Shown here piece after piece: positions 1 through 9,406 of a stretch of DNA of 64,000 nucleotides. The DNA lies in contig JABTUL010000001.1 of the NCBI GenBank assembly GCA_015075425.1, positions 2,232,001 to 2,296,000 on the forward strand, given 5' to 3'. The stretch comes from Spirochaetales bacterium (GTDB lineage Bacteria > Spirochaetota > Leptospiria > Leptospirales > Leptonemataceae). The translations under genes were made by a program, and so were the position numbers. Under the pieces are notes generated by a model that worked only from the letters and a program-made list of their open reading frames with translations, was not told the origin of the DNA and made no database searches. Numbering within the stretch: position 1 is the first letter of the stretch; each line of letters begins with the position of its first letter.

Positions 1-267
1 CTTCCAGCGCAGTTCGTCCACGCCCGGCGAGCCCATGGAAGATGAGGCATTCAGAATGGAATCCACATACAGTCGCATACAGATGCTCGCCGTATGCCAG
101 CCGCTGGCAATGAGCCCGCCAAAGTGGCTCTTCGCGCCACCTTCATGACTCAGATGAAAGGGCTGCGGATCATACTTCCGGGCAAACTCGATGATTTCTG
201 CCTCGGTGACCGTATAGCCACCCAGTTCGATTTCCTGACCAATCTGAAAATCTTCAAAGTAACGCAT
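1..267 (-). CDS. MaoC-like (R)-hydratase, C-terminal part outside window
   Basis: The first 89 codons of a minus-strand gene that runs off the left edge. It starts with MRYFEDFQIGQEIELGG and continues with YTVTEAEIIEFARKYDPQPFH, the typical opening of MaoC/hotdog-fold dehydratases; the D-P-Q-P-x-H segment is the conserved substrate-binding and catalytic region. LIASGWHTASICMRL follows, also typical of the family. An AGGAAGG Shine-Dalgarno lies just upstream of the ATG. Family members hydrate 2-enoyl-CoA thioesters; the exact substrate cannot be told from this fragment. Confidence 0.85.
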   Translation of the reverse strand, partial: MRYFEDFQIGQEIELGGYTVTEAEIIEFARKYDPQPFHLSHEGGAKSHFGGLIASGWHTASICMRLYVDSILNASSSMGSPGVDELRWK

Positions 268-407
268 AAGGCCTTCCTCTCTGCTGTGCAGCTTTTTTTC
301 CTGATATCCTGTTGCCGACCAAATATCGGTTCTCCTGTCAAGGGAGCTGGATCCTTTGCGCCCAATAAAAGAATTGGACGATTCCGTTCCAGCAGAGAAG
401 GTGGGCC

Positions 408-656
408 ATGATTGCAATCCCGGATCCAACGTATGGCCTTGTGGTGTTTGATGGGAGCGTTATTGAGGTCTTTGAGAGCAACGCGAAGAGCAGGCGCTAT
501 CACCTGAAAATGATCAAGAGCATCGAATTGGTTGAAAAGAAAAACTATATCGAGCTAAAATACTCGGACCTGAACATGTCCCAGCATATTCCGTTCAAAG
601 CGGAAGCAATGGAGCAGGCGCGTGAGCTGGTCAACACTGTCCGGGCTGCTCTGTAG
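408..656 (+). CDS. small conserved-looking protein of unknown function
   Basis: An 82-residue soluble protein with no signal peptide or membrane segment. It alternates short hydrophobic strands (LVVFDGSVIEVF, HLKMIKSIELV, YIELKYSD) and ends in an amphipathic helix (EAMEQARELVNTVRAAL). This strand-then-helix arrangement resembles small bacterial PH-like domains, but that is only a structural impression. A GAGAAGG ribosome-binding site precedes the ATG. It lies 43 bp upstream of the FUSC-oxyR pair on the same strand and may be cotranscribed. I do not recognise a function. Confidence 0.6.
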   Translation: MIAIPDPTYGLVVFDGSVIEVFESNAKSRRYHLKMIKSIELVEKKNYIELKYSDLNMSQHIPFKAEAMEQARELVNTVRAAL

Positions 657-699
657 CAGTCGGCCAAACGAATGATCGGGATAAGGAGAGATCTATTCC

Positions 700-1641
700 A
701 TGCTGGCCCGGTTCTTTCGCTCCGAGTACACTCTGACCCATCCGCTCTACGTAGCCTTTAAGTCAGCCCTGGCAACACTTCTGGCCCTTGGACTGGACTC
801 GATCACCGGCAACAGCGACCACGTTTCGGCTACTTTTGTGGCCGTTCTGTCCATCGCACCCACCGTTTACCAGGGTCTCAAACAAGCCGCTCTGCAATTT
901 CTGGGGAGCGTCATCGGCGGCATTTGCGGCGCTCTGGCCATGGCTATCTTTCTCCTTCACGAGTGGCCCCTGCTATATGCCATTCCACCGGCTGTTTTCT
1001 TTGCCATCATGGGTGCCTTTTTTGTGAAACAGCCTGGAATCCTGATTGTCTCCGCTTTTACGGCTCTTTTTCTGCCCAACATCGCCAATCAATCGCCAAT
1101 GGCTACCCTGCAGATGCGCCTCTTTGCCGTAACCACCGGCGCCGTTTCTGGCTTTATCGTCAATACCCTGGTTTCTGCCTTCGCTCACCGCCGGATCTTC
1201 CTGCGGCGCCGGCGAAAGCTTTACACCTGCCTGTACTTGCAGTTGGGCAGCTACGCCGAACTCGGGCCACCGGCACTCGCTCCTGTCTTTCACCTGCACG
1301 GGCAACTGCAGGCAGAGCTTCATTCAGCATTGCTGGACCTGGGACACACCCGCCAGAAAGGTGCAACTGCGCTAATAGAACGATTGCTCAAAGAAACCGA
1401 TCAGTTGACTTATGTTATGCATCTGGTAAACCAATTGTACTACAGCGCCCGCGCACAGGGTCTGGCATTACCCAAAACCGTTCTCCAGCAGGTCCGTGAG
1501 AAAGTGGCAGAGTTTTGCCTGCCGGACATCCGCTCGACCCCGAAAACAACGACTGCCGGGCCAGCAGTAAGCGATTCACTGGCCACAGAAACAGACCTCC
1601 TTTTTACTGAAATGAACAGGCTCGCAGAGTTTTACCCGTGA
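700..1641 (+). CDS. FUSC / aromatic-acid-exporter family membrane protein
   Basis: A 313-residue protein whose first ~165 residues form about five or six hydrophobic helices. The pattern matches the FUSC/ArAE fold: an N-terminal helix with SALATLLALGLD, then HVSATFVAVLSIAPTVYQGLKQA and a glycine-rich helix (LGSVIGGICGALAMAIFLL). The remaining ~145 residues are cytoplasmic and helical. Relatives export aromatic carboxylic acids or similar anions; here the substrate is unknown. AAGGAGAG stands upstream of the ATG. The stop codon overlaps the GTG start of the downstream oxyR-like gene by 4 bp (GTGA), so the two are almost certainly cotranscribed and translationally coupled. Confidence 0.75.
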   Translation: MLARFFRSEYTLTHPLYVAFKSALATLLALGLDSITGNSDHVSATFVAVLSIAPTVYQGLKQAALQFLGSVIGGICGALAMAIFLLHEWPLLYAIPPAVFFAIMGAFFVKQPGILIVSAFTALFLPNIANQSPMATLQMRLFAVTTGAVSGFIVNTLVSAFAHRRIFLRRRRKLYTCLYLQLGSYAELGPPALAPVFHLHGQLQAELHSALLDLGHTRQKGATALIERLLKETDQLTYVMHLVNQLYYSARAQGLALPKTVLQQVREKVAEFCLPDIRSTPKTTTAGPAVSDSLATETDLLFTEMNRLAEFYP

Positions 1642-2567
1642 CTCTCACCCAGCTGCGTTATTTGATCGCTGTAGAAAAGTATGGCAGTTTCATCTCAGCG
1701 GCCGAACACTGCTTCGTCACCCAGCCCACCCTCAGTTTGCAGATCCAGAAACTGGAACAGGAGATGGGAGTGGAACTATTCGATCGCAAACGCAATCCAG
1801 TGGTCGTCACCAGGATGGGGGAAAAAATCATCGCTCAGGCACGTCAGGTGCTTCTCGAAGCAGCTCGACTCGAAGAACTCTACCAGAGCGACAGGCCACC
1901 TGGCGGCAGCCTGAAACTGGGCATCATCCCCACCGTCGCACCGGCTCTCCTGCCCCATCTGGTGCGCTCCCTGTCCCATCTTTCCCCGGAACTGGAATTT
2001 CGCATCTTTGAACTGCCCACTTCCCAGATCATCCACCGGCTGCGGGGCGAAGATCTGGATCTGGGAATTCTGGCCACGCCACTCGAAGAAAAAGATCTTA
2101 CCGAATTTCCTCTGTACTACGAACCTTTTGTGGCCTACTACCCGCCAGGGGCTGTACCGCAAAGTCCTGTGGCTCTGAAAGACCTGAACCGCAAACCCGG
2201 CGGCGATGGACTGTTTGAACTGGTCCTCCTTGGAGAAGAGCACTGCTTTCGCAACCAATCCCTGCAACTGTGTAAAGGACGATCCCCCGCGCGCATTGAA
2301 TGCGGCAGTCTGGATACCCTGCGTAAAATGGTGGATGAAGGCGCGGGCATGACTCTCCTGCCCCTTCTGGCCTGTGACCCCCAGGATCCACGGGTAGTGC
2401 CTTTTGCTCCGCCGATTCCCGGCCGGGAAATCAGCCTGGTTCATGGCCCGGGTTTTGTCAAAGGCCGGCTCATCGACTTGCTGAAAGAGCTGATCCTTGG
2501 CCCTGTACCCCCCGGACTGCGCGTACGGGGAGATCTGGACATCGTCGGTCTGAAAAACGGAGGTTGA
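1638..2567 (+). CDS. oxyR: LysR-type peroxide sensor OxyR
   Basis: A 309-residue LysR-type regulator. The N-terminal winged helix-turn-helix (residues 1-60, with FVTQPTLSLQIQKLEQEMG as recognition region) is OxyR/CysB-like. In the effector domain, EEHCFRNQSLQLC puts Cys203 and Cys212 with the same spacing and surroundings as the peroxide-reactive Cys199/Cys208 pair of E. coli OxyR (there HCLRDQAMGFC). The call is therefore OxyR rather than a generic LysR protein. The GTG start overlaps the FUSC gene stop. OxyR usually sits alone or divergent from a peroxidase gene, so the coupling to an exporter is unusual. The start is set by this overlap and by the LTQLRYLIAVE opening. Confidence 0.85.
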   Translation: MTLTQLRYLIAVEKYGSFISAAEHCFVTQPTLSLQIQKLEQEMGVELFDRKRNPVVVTRMGEKIIAQARQVLLEAARLEELYQSDRPPGGSLKLGIIPTVAPALLPHLVRSLSHLSPELEFRIFELPTSQIIHRLRGEDLDLGILATPLEEKDLTEFPLYYEPFVAYYPPGAVPQSPVALKDLNRKPGGDGLFELVLLGEEHCFRNQSLQLCKGRSPARIECGSLDTLRKMVDEGAGMTLLPLLACDPQDPRVVPFAPPIPGREISLVHGPGFVKGRLIDLLKELILGPVPPGLRVRGDLDIVGLKNGG

Positions 2568-2603
2568 ATTTTTTATGCAAACAAAAGCAAAAAATCGCTC
2601 GTC

Positions 2604-2624
2604 AACTGTTATACAGTTAACAGT
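2604..2624. promoter_or_regulatory. nested palindrome upstream of FecR lipoprotein
   Basis: Two overlapping perfect inverted repeats: AACTGT-TAT-ACAGTT at 2604-2618 and ACTGTTA-TACAGT-TAACAGT at 2605-2624. They lie 26-46 bp before the start of the FecR-domain gene and just after oxyR, where an operator would be expected. There is no following T-run, so a terminator is less likely. Which protein would bind is unknown. Confidence 0.45.
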
Positions 2625-2649
2625 CTGATAGATACAGATGGGGGGAATC

Positions 2650-3780
2650 ATGAAAATTCACGTAATAGCTGCCGCACTACTCGCGGTGCTTCTGGCCTGC
2701 GCTAAAGAAAAGCCGGCCGTCGAGACCACTTCAATGGTCATTGTCCATACGTCCGGTGAGGCCCGGGTGATCCGGCAGGGTCGCACGGAAAACGCGCGGG
2801 TGGGCCTCCTGGTCCATGAAGCCGATGAAATTCAGACAACTACCGGCTCTGTTGATCTACAAACAAGAGGAGGCAGCGCTGTCCGTGTAAAGGAAAATAC
2901 CAGCATGACTGTAGCCATGCTCCTCGGTCGCGGCGATGCCCGGCTGAGCCTCAAGCAGGGAAGCCTGTTGGCCACTGTAAAAAAATCCCGGGCCGATGAA
3001 GAGTTCGCTGTGGTAACACCAACGGCCATTGCGGGCGTGCGTGGCACGACCTTCAGCGTCAGCGTCGATCAGGCGGGCAAACAGCCGCGCGTCAAAGTGA
3101 TCGAAGGTAAGGTTGCCCTGGCTCCGCGTATTGCCGTTCTGGAAACCCTGGAGGAAAAGGCCATCGAAGAAGACGCCAGCCTCCGGCAGCTCGCCCAAAT
3201 TCAGGAGTCTGCCGTAATTCTTGAGGCCGGTCAGCAGGGATCCCTTAACCCGGTTGTCGAGCAAAGGGTCAGCCAGCTCAATGAAGAACTCGTAGCGGAG
3301 GAAAAAAATAGTCCTCAGGAAATTGGCCAGGCTGCCGCAGAGTTGAGCGCCGCTCAGACCACGGTGATTGCCGTCGCCGCACCGGTCAGCGTGGCAGAAC
3401 TTTCGGAAAAAGCATCTCTGGTTACAGTGGCCCCCGAAATTGTAGAACAGGCTGCGAGAGAAGACCAGGGAGCGGCTATTGCTGCGGCCCGCGAAGAACG
3501 CAGAACCCAGGAAGTCGCCCGGATGGAAGTGGATCCGGCAACTGTGGTCAAAAAAGAAGCAGAAGTGGCGCAGATCCAGGCAGAAGCAACTCGTCGACAA
3601 CTGCAGAACCAGGCAGCCATCCGCGCCTATTACCAGAAGATGGAAACCGTGATGATGAATGACGGCAGTATGCATGAAGGAGCTGTCATTGCGCAAACGG
3701 AAGGGGAGCTGGTGCTCCATACACCGGGCGGCGTTATCCGTCTGGAAAAAAGCGAAGTCCACAGTATCGAATACCGGTAA
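2650..3780 (+). CDS. FecR-domain lipoprotein
   Basis: A 376-residue lipoprotein. The ATG at 2650 is chosen over the in-frame ATG at 2638 because GGGGGA sits just before it and it gives a clean signal peptide ending in LLAVLLAC (lipidated Cys at residue 17). Residues ~30-155 form a FecR domain with the characteristic VVTPTAIAGVRGTTFSVSVD segment. A long Ala/Glu-rich, probably coiled-coil region follows. The last ~40 residues (HTPGGVIRLEKSEVHSIEYR) recur in the two other FecR lipoproteins of this window (46693-47691 and 55705-56670). No FecI-type sigma factor or TonB receptor is adjacent, so a classical FecIRA role is unlikely; the protein is probably an envelope protein using the FecR fold as a binding module. 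Confidence 0.8.
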   Translation: MKIHVIAAALLAVLLACAKEKPAVETTSMVIVHTSGEARVIRQGRTENARVGLLVHEADEIQTTTGSVDLQTRGGSAVRVKENTSMTVAMLLGRGDARLSLKQGSLLATVKKSRADEEFAVVTPTAIAGVRGTTFSVSVDQAGKQPRVKVIEGKVALAPRIAVLETLEEKAIEEDASLRQLAQIQESAVILEAGQQGSLNPVVEQRVSQLNEELVAEEKNSPQEIGQAAAELSAAQTTVIAVAAPVSVAELSEKASLVTVAPEIVEQAAREDQGAAIAAAREERRTQEVARMEVDPATVVKKEAEVAQIQAEATRRQLQNQAAIRAYYQKMETVMMNDGSMHEGAVIAQTEGELVLHTPGGVIRLEKSEVHSIEYR

Positions 3781-3800
3781 CAAAACCGGCACTTACACCG

Positions 3801-3842
3801 TCACCCGGCCCACAGGCCGGGGTGATGGGTTTCTTGCCCCGG
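3801..3842 (+). promoter_or_regulatory. metH leader with two mutually exclusive hairpins (possible attenuator)
   Basis: TCACCCGGCC (3801-3810) pairs with GGCCGGGGTGA (3815-3825) across a CACA loop, with one bulge. CCGGGG inside the right arm (3817-3822) can instead pair perfectly with CCCCGG at 3837-3842. The first hairpin is followed by TGGGTTTCTT, a weak terminator tail. The alternatives lie 67-108 nt before metH. It may be only the terminator of the FecR gene, or a conditional terminator for metH. I could not match it to the cobalamin, SAM or SAH riboswitch consensus. Confidence 0.4.
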
Positions 3843-3908
3843 AAGCCATGGGGAATCATCGGCCTAAGGTAGTTGTCATAAAAGCGGCCCTCTAAATCTC
3901 ATCCAACA

Positions 3909-6900
3909 GTGACTTCTACAGAGCAACTGCTGACCCTTCTTGAAAAACGTATCCTGATTGTGGATGGTGCTATGGGCACCATGATCCAGACATACAACCT
4001 CAGTGAAGCCGATTACCGCGCAGAGCGCTTTGCTCAACATGCCGGTGAACTCAAAGGGAATAACGACCTGCTCAATTTGACCGCCCCCAAAATCATTGCC
4101 GGCATCCATGACGCCTTCCTTGCCGCGGGCGCTGATATTATAGAAACCAACACATTCAACAGCAATCGCTTCTCCCAGGCGGACTATCAAATGGAAGATC
4201 TGGTGCGGGAAATCAACCTGGCCGGGGCACGGCTGGCCTGCGAGGCCCGGGATCGCTATAAAACAGCGGAGCGCCCGCGCTTTGTAGCCGGAGCGATTGG
4301 ACCCACCAACAAGAGTCTTTCGCTTTCTCCGGATGTCAATCGACCCGGCTACCGGGCCACAGATTTCAGCAGCATGCAGGCTGCCTACTACGAGCAGGCC
4401 CTGGCCCTCCTGGAAGGTGGTGTGGACCTTTTCCTTGTGGAGACTGTTTTCGATACTTTGAATTGCAAAGCGGCTCTCTTTGCCATCCAGGATCTCTTCC
4501 AGAAGACAGGGAAGCGCCTGCCCGTTATGGTTTCGGGGACAATTGTTGATCAGAGCGGACGGACTCTTTCCGGGCAAACCGCTGAGGCCTTCTACACAAG
4601 CATTGAGCACATGCCGGAACTATTAAGCATCGGCTTAAACTGCGCCCTGGGACCGGCGCAAATGCGGCCGTTCATCCATGACCTGTCCCGTCTGTCCCGC
4701 ACGGCCACCAGCCTCTATCCCAATGCCGGACTGCCCAACGCTCTTGGGGGCTATGACGAATCGCCGGAAAGTATGGCCGCCACCATGGGTGAATTTGCGC
4801 GCGAAGGTTTCCTGAATATTGCCGGCGGCTGCTGCGGGACGACTCCCGAACACATTGCTGCCATTGCCCGGGCCATGGATGGCGTCACACCGCGCAGCTT
4901 AACTGCGCCCGCTCCCCGGGGGCTCTGTCTTTCCGGAATGGAAGCCCAGGTCTTTACAAAAGAATCTAATTTTATCAATATTGGTGAACGAACCAATGTT
5001 ACCGGCTCTCCGCGCTTTGCCGCACTCATCCGCGAAGGAAAACTCGAAGAAGCCTTGAGCGTTGCCCGTCAGCAGGTGGAAAATGGAGCGCAAATCCTTG
5101 ATATCAACATGGATGAGGGTTTGCTTGATTCTGTTGCGCTCATGCGCGACTTTCTGAGTCTCATCGCCGCCGAGCCCGACATTGCCCGCATCCCTATCAT
5201 GGTGGACTCATCCCGCTGGGAAGTTCTGGAAGCCGGTCTGCAGATGCTTCAGGGCAAGGGTATTGTGAACAGCATCAGTCTCAAAGAAGGCGAGGCAAAA
5301 TTTCTGGAGCAGGCGCGAAAGATCCGTCAGTACGGTGCAGCCGCTGTGGTCATGGCCTTTGATGAGAAAGGTCAGGCCGATGACTTTGAAAGGCGCATCG
5401 AGATTTGCAAGAGATCCTATCGACTGCTTGTGGATGAAGCCCACTTCCCTCCCGATGACATCATCTTTGACCCCAACGTCTTGACCATTGCAACAGGCAT
5501 GGAAGAACACAATCGCTATGCGCTCGATTTCATCCGGGCCGTGCAATGGATTAAAGAAAATCTGCCGGGAGCACGTGTTTCCGGCGGAATCAGCAACATC
5601 TCCTTTAGCTTCCGGGGCAACAACAAAATACGCGAAGCCATGCACACCATCTTCCTTTACCATGCCGTGCGCGCCGGACTCGATATGGGTATTGTGAATG
5701 CCGGCATGTTGGGTGTCTATGAAGAAATCGAGCCAGAGTTACGCGACCTGATTGAAGACGTCATCTTCTGCCGCCGCGAAAATGCAACGGAGAGTTTGAT
5801 CGAAGTCGCAGAGCGCTACAAAGAAACAGAGGGAAACGCCGCCCGCGTTGAGGTTGCCGCCTGGCGCGAAGCGAGTGTGGAAGAAAGACTCAAAACCGCG
5901 CTCGTTCAGGGGATCATGGATTTCATCGACCAGGATACAGAAGAGGCCCGCCAGAAGTACGGCCGTGGCCTGTCTGTCATTGAAGGTCCCTTAATGGCCG
6001 GAATGAACGTTGTTGGCGATCTTTTTGGGGCAGGCAAAATGTTTCTGCCTCAAGTGGTCAAGAGCGCCCGGGTAATGAAAAAATCCGTCGCTTATCTCAT
6101 TCCTTTCATCGAGCAGGAAAAGACGGGAAAAGAAGAGAAACAAAAGAAGATCCTTCTGGCCACAGTCAAAGGTGATGTGCACGACATTGGCAAAAATATC
6201 GTGGGTGTGGTGCTTGCCTGCAACAACTATGAAATCATAGATCTGGGTGTGATGGTGCCACGTGAAAAAATTATCGATGAAGCCCTGAAAGCCGGGGCTG
6301 AAGTGATCGGTCTGTCCGGGCTCATCACTCCGTCACTTGATGAAATGGTTGAGGTGGCCCGTGAAATGGAACGCCGCAAACTCAGACTGCCTTTACTCAT
6401 TGGTGGGGCAACCACGTCCCGCATCCATACGGCACTGCGAATCGACCCCGCCTACAGTGGTCCGGTGGTCCACGTCCTGGATGCGTCGCGCAGCGTGCCC
6501 GTGGTGGCCGCTCTTTCCGGTGCAGATCAGGAAACCACAAAAGAACAGTACAAATCCGAGTACGTGCAAATTCGCGAGGAACAAAATCGGCGCAATGCAA
6601 AAAAAGACCTGCTTTCTCTGGAGGAAGCACGGGCCAATGGTTTTCAGCTCTCCGCAGAAGAAATTGCTCCGCCACAGCAACTGGGAGTCATTCCGGTCAC
6701 AGTGCCCCTCTCAGAACTGCGGGAATACATCGACTGGACCCCGTTTTTCCTGACCTGGGAAATGAAAGGTAAATATCCACAAATATTGACGGATCCGGCT
6801 CTGGGAAAGGAAGCACAGAAATTGCACCACGATGCTCTGCAGATTCTGGGAGAACTCATCAACTCCGGGAAAATTGAGGCCCGGGGTGTCTGTGGTATCT

Positions 6901-7571
6901 TCCCGGCCCGTCGGGACGGTGATGATATCGTCGTCGGCTACCCGGCACAAGCCTTCCGGGAAATGAACCGCCTTTTTACACTGCGGCAACAATCCAGAAA
7001 AAGAGAAGGTGAACCCAATCGGGCTCTTGCTGACTACATCCGCACCGACCAGGATTACATTGGCCTTTTTGCGGTAACGGCCGGCATCGGGGCCGCAGAA
7101 CTTGCCGGTAGCTATGAGAAAGCCGGAGATGATTACTCCTCCATCATGGTCAAAGCCCTGGCAGATCGCCTGGCCGAAGCTTTCGCCGAATGGATCCATG
7201 CCCGTGTCCGGCGCGAGTACTGGGGTTTTGCCAGAGACGAATCACTCACCAATCAGGAGCTGATCTCTGAAAGTTACCAGGGAATTCGTCCGGCGCCCGG
7301 TTATCCGGCGCAAATTGACCACACAGAAAAAAGAACCATCTTTCAGTTGCTCGAAGCAGAGAAACATACGGGCATGTCGCTTACGGAAAGTCTGGCCATG
7401 CAACCGGCCGCGTCTGTCTGCGGTATCATCTTTGCCAGTGCCCAGGCGCGTTACTTTGGTCTGGGTCCTCTGGCCCGCGATCAAGTGGCCGACTACGCCC
7501 GGCGCAAAGGCATGGACCTGGCAGAAATGGAAAAGTGGCTTGCGCCGGGGCTTGCTTACGAGCGTTCTTGA
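3909..7571 (+). CDS. metH: cobalamin-dependent methionine synthase
   Basis: A full-length 1220-residue MetH, which transfers the methyl group of 5-methyltetrahydrofolate to homocysteine through methylcobalamin. The homocysteine domain (1-~325) carries the zinc cysteines Cys245 (GLNCALGP) and Cys308/Cys309 ([10 protein letters not shown]). The pterin-binding domain begins at [14 protein letters not shown]. The cobalamin domain has [12 protein letters not shown], with His758 as the lower cobalt ligand, and [13 protein letters not shown]. The C-terminal reactivation domain has [15 protein letters not shown], so reductive reactivation by SAM is retained. The start is a GTG with no clear Shine-Dalgarno. 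A leader with alternative hairpins precedes the gene, and a peptide-binding lipoprotein gene follows 2 bp after the stop. Confidence 0.95.
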   Translation: MTSTEQLLTLLEKRILIVDGAMGTMIQTYNLSEADYRAERFAQHAGELKGNNDLLNLTAPKIIAGIHDAFLAAGADIIETNTFNSNRFSQADYQMEDLVREINLAGARLACEARDRYKTAERPRFVAGAIGPTNKSLSLSPDVNRPGYRATDFSSMQAAYYEQALALLEGGVDLFLVETVFDTLNCKAALFAIQDLFQKTGKRLPVMVSGTIVDQSGRTLSGQTAEAFYTSIEHMPELLSIGLNCALGPAQMRPFIHDLSRLSRTATSLYPNAGLPNALGGYDESPESMAATMGEFAREGFLNIAGGCCGTTPEHIAAIARAMDGVTPRSLTAPAPRGLCLSGMEAQVFTKESNFINIGERTNVTGSPRFAALIREGKLEEALSVARQQVENGAQILDINMDEGLLDSVALMRDFLSLIAAEPDIARIPIMVDSSRWEVLEAGLQMLQGKGIVNSISLKEGEAKFLEQARKIRQYGAAAVVMAFDEKGQADDFERRIEICKRSYRLLVDEAHFPPDDIIFDPNVLTIATGMEEHNRYALDFIRAVQWIKENLPGARVSGGISNISFSFRGNNKIREAMHTIFLYHAVRAGLDMGIVNAGMLGVYEEIEPELRDLIEDVIFCRRENATESLIEVAERYKETEGNAARVEVAAWREASVEERLKTALVQGIMDFIDQDTEEARQKYGRGLSVIEGPLMAGMNVVGDLFGAGKMFLPQVVKSARVMKKSVAYLIPFIEQEKTGKEEKQKKILLATVKGDVHDIGKNIVGVVLACNNYEIIDLGVMVPREKIIDEALKAGAEVIGLSGLITPSLDEMVEVAREMERRKLRLPLLIGGATTSRIHTALRIDPAYSGPVVHVLDASRSVPVVAALSGADQETTKEQYKSEYVQIREEQNRRNAKKDLLSLEEARANGFQLSAEEIAPPQQLGVIPVTVPLSELREYIDWTPFFLTWEMKGKYPQILTDPALGKEAQKLHHDALQILGELINSGKIEARGVCGIFPARRDGDDIVVGYPAQAFREMNRLFTLRQQSRKREGEPNRALADYIRTDQDYIGLFAVTAGIGAAELAGSYEKAGDDYSSIMVKALADRLAEAFAEWIHARVRREYWGFARDESLTNQELISESYQGIRPAPGYPAQIDHTEKRTIFQLLEAEKHTGMSLTESLAMQPAASVCGIIFASAQARYFGLGPLARDQVADYARRKGMDLAEMEKWLAPGLAYERS

Positions 7572-7573
7572 AC

Positions 7574-9406
7574 ATGCGCGCATTTCTCCTGTTACTGCTT
7601 CTGTTTCTTTACTGTAACAACAATCCCTGGGGAGAGTTTCCCGGTCGTGATGTATTTTATTCGGCCATCTCTGATGATCCCCGGACGCTTGATCCGGCAC
7701 GGGTGAGTGATACTTCGTCCAACTTGATCGCTTCCAATCTGCATGATACGCCCTACGAATACCACTATCTCAAAAGGCCGCTGGAGCTTGTACCGGCCAT
7801 GGCCACTGCCATGCCAGAGATCGGGAAACGAACACTGGACGGAAAGACACTGGGCAGCTTTCGCTTCAGTATCAAGAGGGGACTGCGCTACCAGGACGAT
7901 GTTTGTTTCCCTGATGGCCGGGGCCGCGAGATCCTGATACATGATATTATTTACAATATCCAGAGGGCCGCCGACCCGGCTCTCGATCCCTTTGGTCTGC
8001 CCCTGCTTATGGGCAAAGTTCTGGGATTTGATGAATTCATGCAAAAACTGGAGAAAGCCTCCGCAGAGGAAAAGGTTCTACTGCATAAAGAAGGCCTGCC
8101 TGGCGTTCGTGCCCTGGATGACTACACGCTGGAATTGCTCTTGACCCAGGATTTTCCCCAGATTCGTTTTTTCTTTGCCGCCACAATGGGCTCTCCCGTT
8201 CCTCCCGAATGCATTGCTTACTATGATGGCAGTTCCCGCGATCGCCCCACCTTTGACCGTCACCCGGTAGCATCCGGCCCTTTCTATCTTAAAGAATGGC
8301 GGGCCAACTACAGGATGATACTGGAAAAAAATCCTAACTATCGCACGGATGATACCTACCCGCAGTCAGGCAATCCGGGCGACGCCGAAAACGGCTTTCT
8401 TTCCCTGGCCGGTCATCCGCTGCCCATGGCCGACTCTTTTCACTTCCAGATCATCAAAGCCGGTTCACCCATCTGGCGGCTTTTTGAGCAGGGTTACCTG
8501 GACCGCGCCGGAATTCCGGTCGAAGTCTTCAATCAGGTCATTTACGATCAGGATCTGGCCGGGGCCTACCGCGAACGGGGCATCCGTCTGGATCGGGAAG
8601 TGGGCACTGCCACCTACTGGTGGTACTACAATATGGAAGACCCGCTTTTCAAGAACAATCCCGATTTGCGTCGCGCTCTTTCTTTAGCCATTGACCGCAG
8701 GGAGATGATTGAACGCTTCCACAACGGACGAGGCCTGATCGCACACAGTCTCTTACCACCAGGTCTTGAAGGATACGAAGAAGATTTCCGCAACCCCTAC
8801 AGCGAGTTCGATCTGGAACGGGCAAAGGAACTCATGGCAATCGCCGGATACAGGGATGGCATCGACCCGCAAAGCAAGCAACCCTTAAAGATTACGATGA
8901 CTCTGGTGGCTTCAGCCCAGGGCTCCAGCCGCTACCGATTTTTCATTGAACAGTTCCGTAACGTGGGCGTGGATTTGAAAATTGAGACCCTGGACTGGCC
9001 CACAGTTCTGGAACGTAAAAATAAGAAAACCTTTCAGATGATCCACGGCGGCTGGCATGCCGACTATCCGGACCCACAAAATTTCTTTCAACTCTTCTAC
9101 GGACCCAACGTCAAATCAACTTACAATGAAAACCACTACCGGTCTGCGGCATTCGATGCTCTGTATTTGCAAACCCGGGGTATGCCCTCTGGAAAAAAGA
9201 GGGTGGCTCTCCTGCGCGAAATGAAAACCATCCTTGCCCAGGACGCACCGGTCATCCTGCTTTTTCATCCGCTGGAGTACGGACTGACCCACTCCTGGGT
9301 AAACCCCATCCGTCCCCATCCGGTAAATACCAATCAACTCAAATTTCGAGCCATTGACCGGAGTATGCGGCAGGAAAAAACAAAAGAATGGAACAGCCTT
9401 TTATGA
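7574..9406 (+). CDS. ABC-type oligopeptide-binding lipoprotein (SBP family 5)
   Basis: A 610-residue extracytoplasmic solute-binding protein of the OppA/DppA family. The ATG at 7574 gives MRAFLLLLLLFLYCNNN, a signal peptide with a relaxed, spirochaete-like lipobox and Cys at residue 14; the longer in-frame extension into metH is discarded. Family features include SDDPRTLDPARVSDTSS near the N terminus, RFSIKRGLRYQDD, ASGPFYLKEW, and LRRALSLAIDRREMI in the second lobe. No permease or ATPase genes are adjacent, so it probably serves a transporter encoded elsewhere. It is only 2 bp from metH and its stop overlaps the next gene by 4 bp. Confidence 0.85.
   Translation: MRAFLLLLLLFLYCNNNPWGEFPGRDVFYSAISDDPRTLDPARVSDTSSNLIASNLHDTPYEYHYLKRPLELVPAMATAMPEIGKRTLDGKTLGSFRFSIKRGLRYQDDVCFPDGRGREILIHDIIYNIQRAADPALDPFGLPLLMGKVLGFDEFMQKLEKASAEEKVLLHKEGLPGVRALDDYTLELLLTQDFPQIRFFFAATMGSPVPPECIAYYDGSSRDRPTFDRHPVASGPFYLKEWRANYRMILEKNPNYRTDDTYPQSGNPGDAENGFLSLAGHPLPMADSFHFQIIKAGSPIWRLFEQGYLDRAGIPVEVFNQVIYDQDLAGAYRERGIRLDREVGTATYWWYYNMEDPLFKNNPDLRRALSLAIDRREMIERFHNGRGLIAHSLLPPGLEGYEEDFRNPYSEFDLERAKELMAIAGYRDGIDPQSKQPLKITMTLVASAQGSSRYRFFIEQFRNVGVDLKIETLDWPTVLERKNKKTFQMIHGGWHADYPDPQNFFQLFYGPNVKSTYNENHYRSAAFDALYLQTRGMPSGKKRVALLREMKTILAQDAPVILLFHPLEYGLTHSWVNPIRPHPVNTNQLKFRAIDRSMRQEKTKEWNSLL

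Noticed and set aside
2575-2628. 17-codon ORF (MQTKAKNRSSTVIQLTV) after oxyR
   Set aside because: The GGAGG upstream is too far and belongs to the end of oxyR; the ORF is largely the nested palindrome, so it looks like a by-product.
1776-2651. 291-codon minus-strand frame opposite oxyR
   Set aside because: It mirrors the conserved OxyR frame and has no start context or recognisable domain.
2857-3792. 311-codon minus-strand frame opposite the FecR gene
   Set aside because: Composition is an antisense image of an Ala/Glu-rich protein; the FecR frame has a signal peptide and domain.
3781-3908. Cobalamin, SAM or SAH riboswitch before metH
   Set aside because: No consensus core (such as the B12 box) could be found; only the alternative hairpins are reported.
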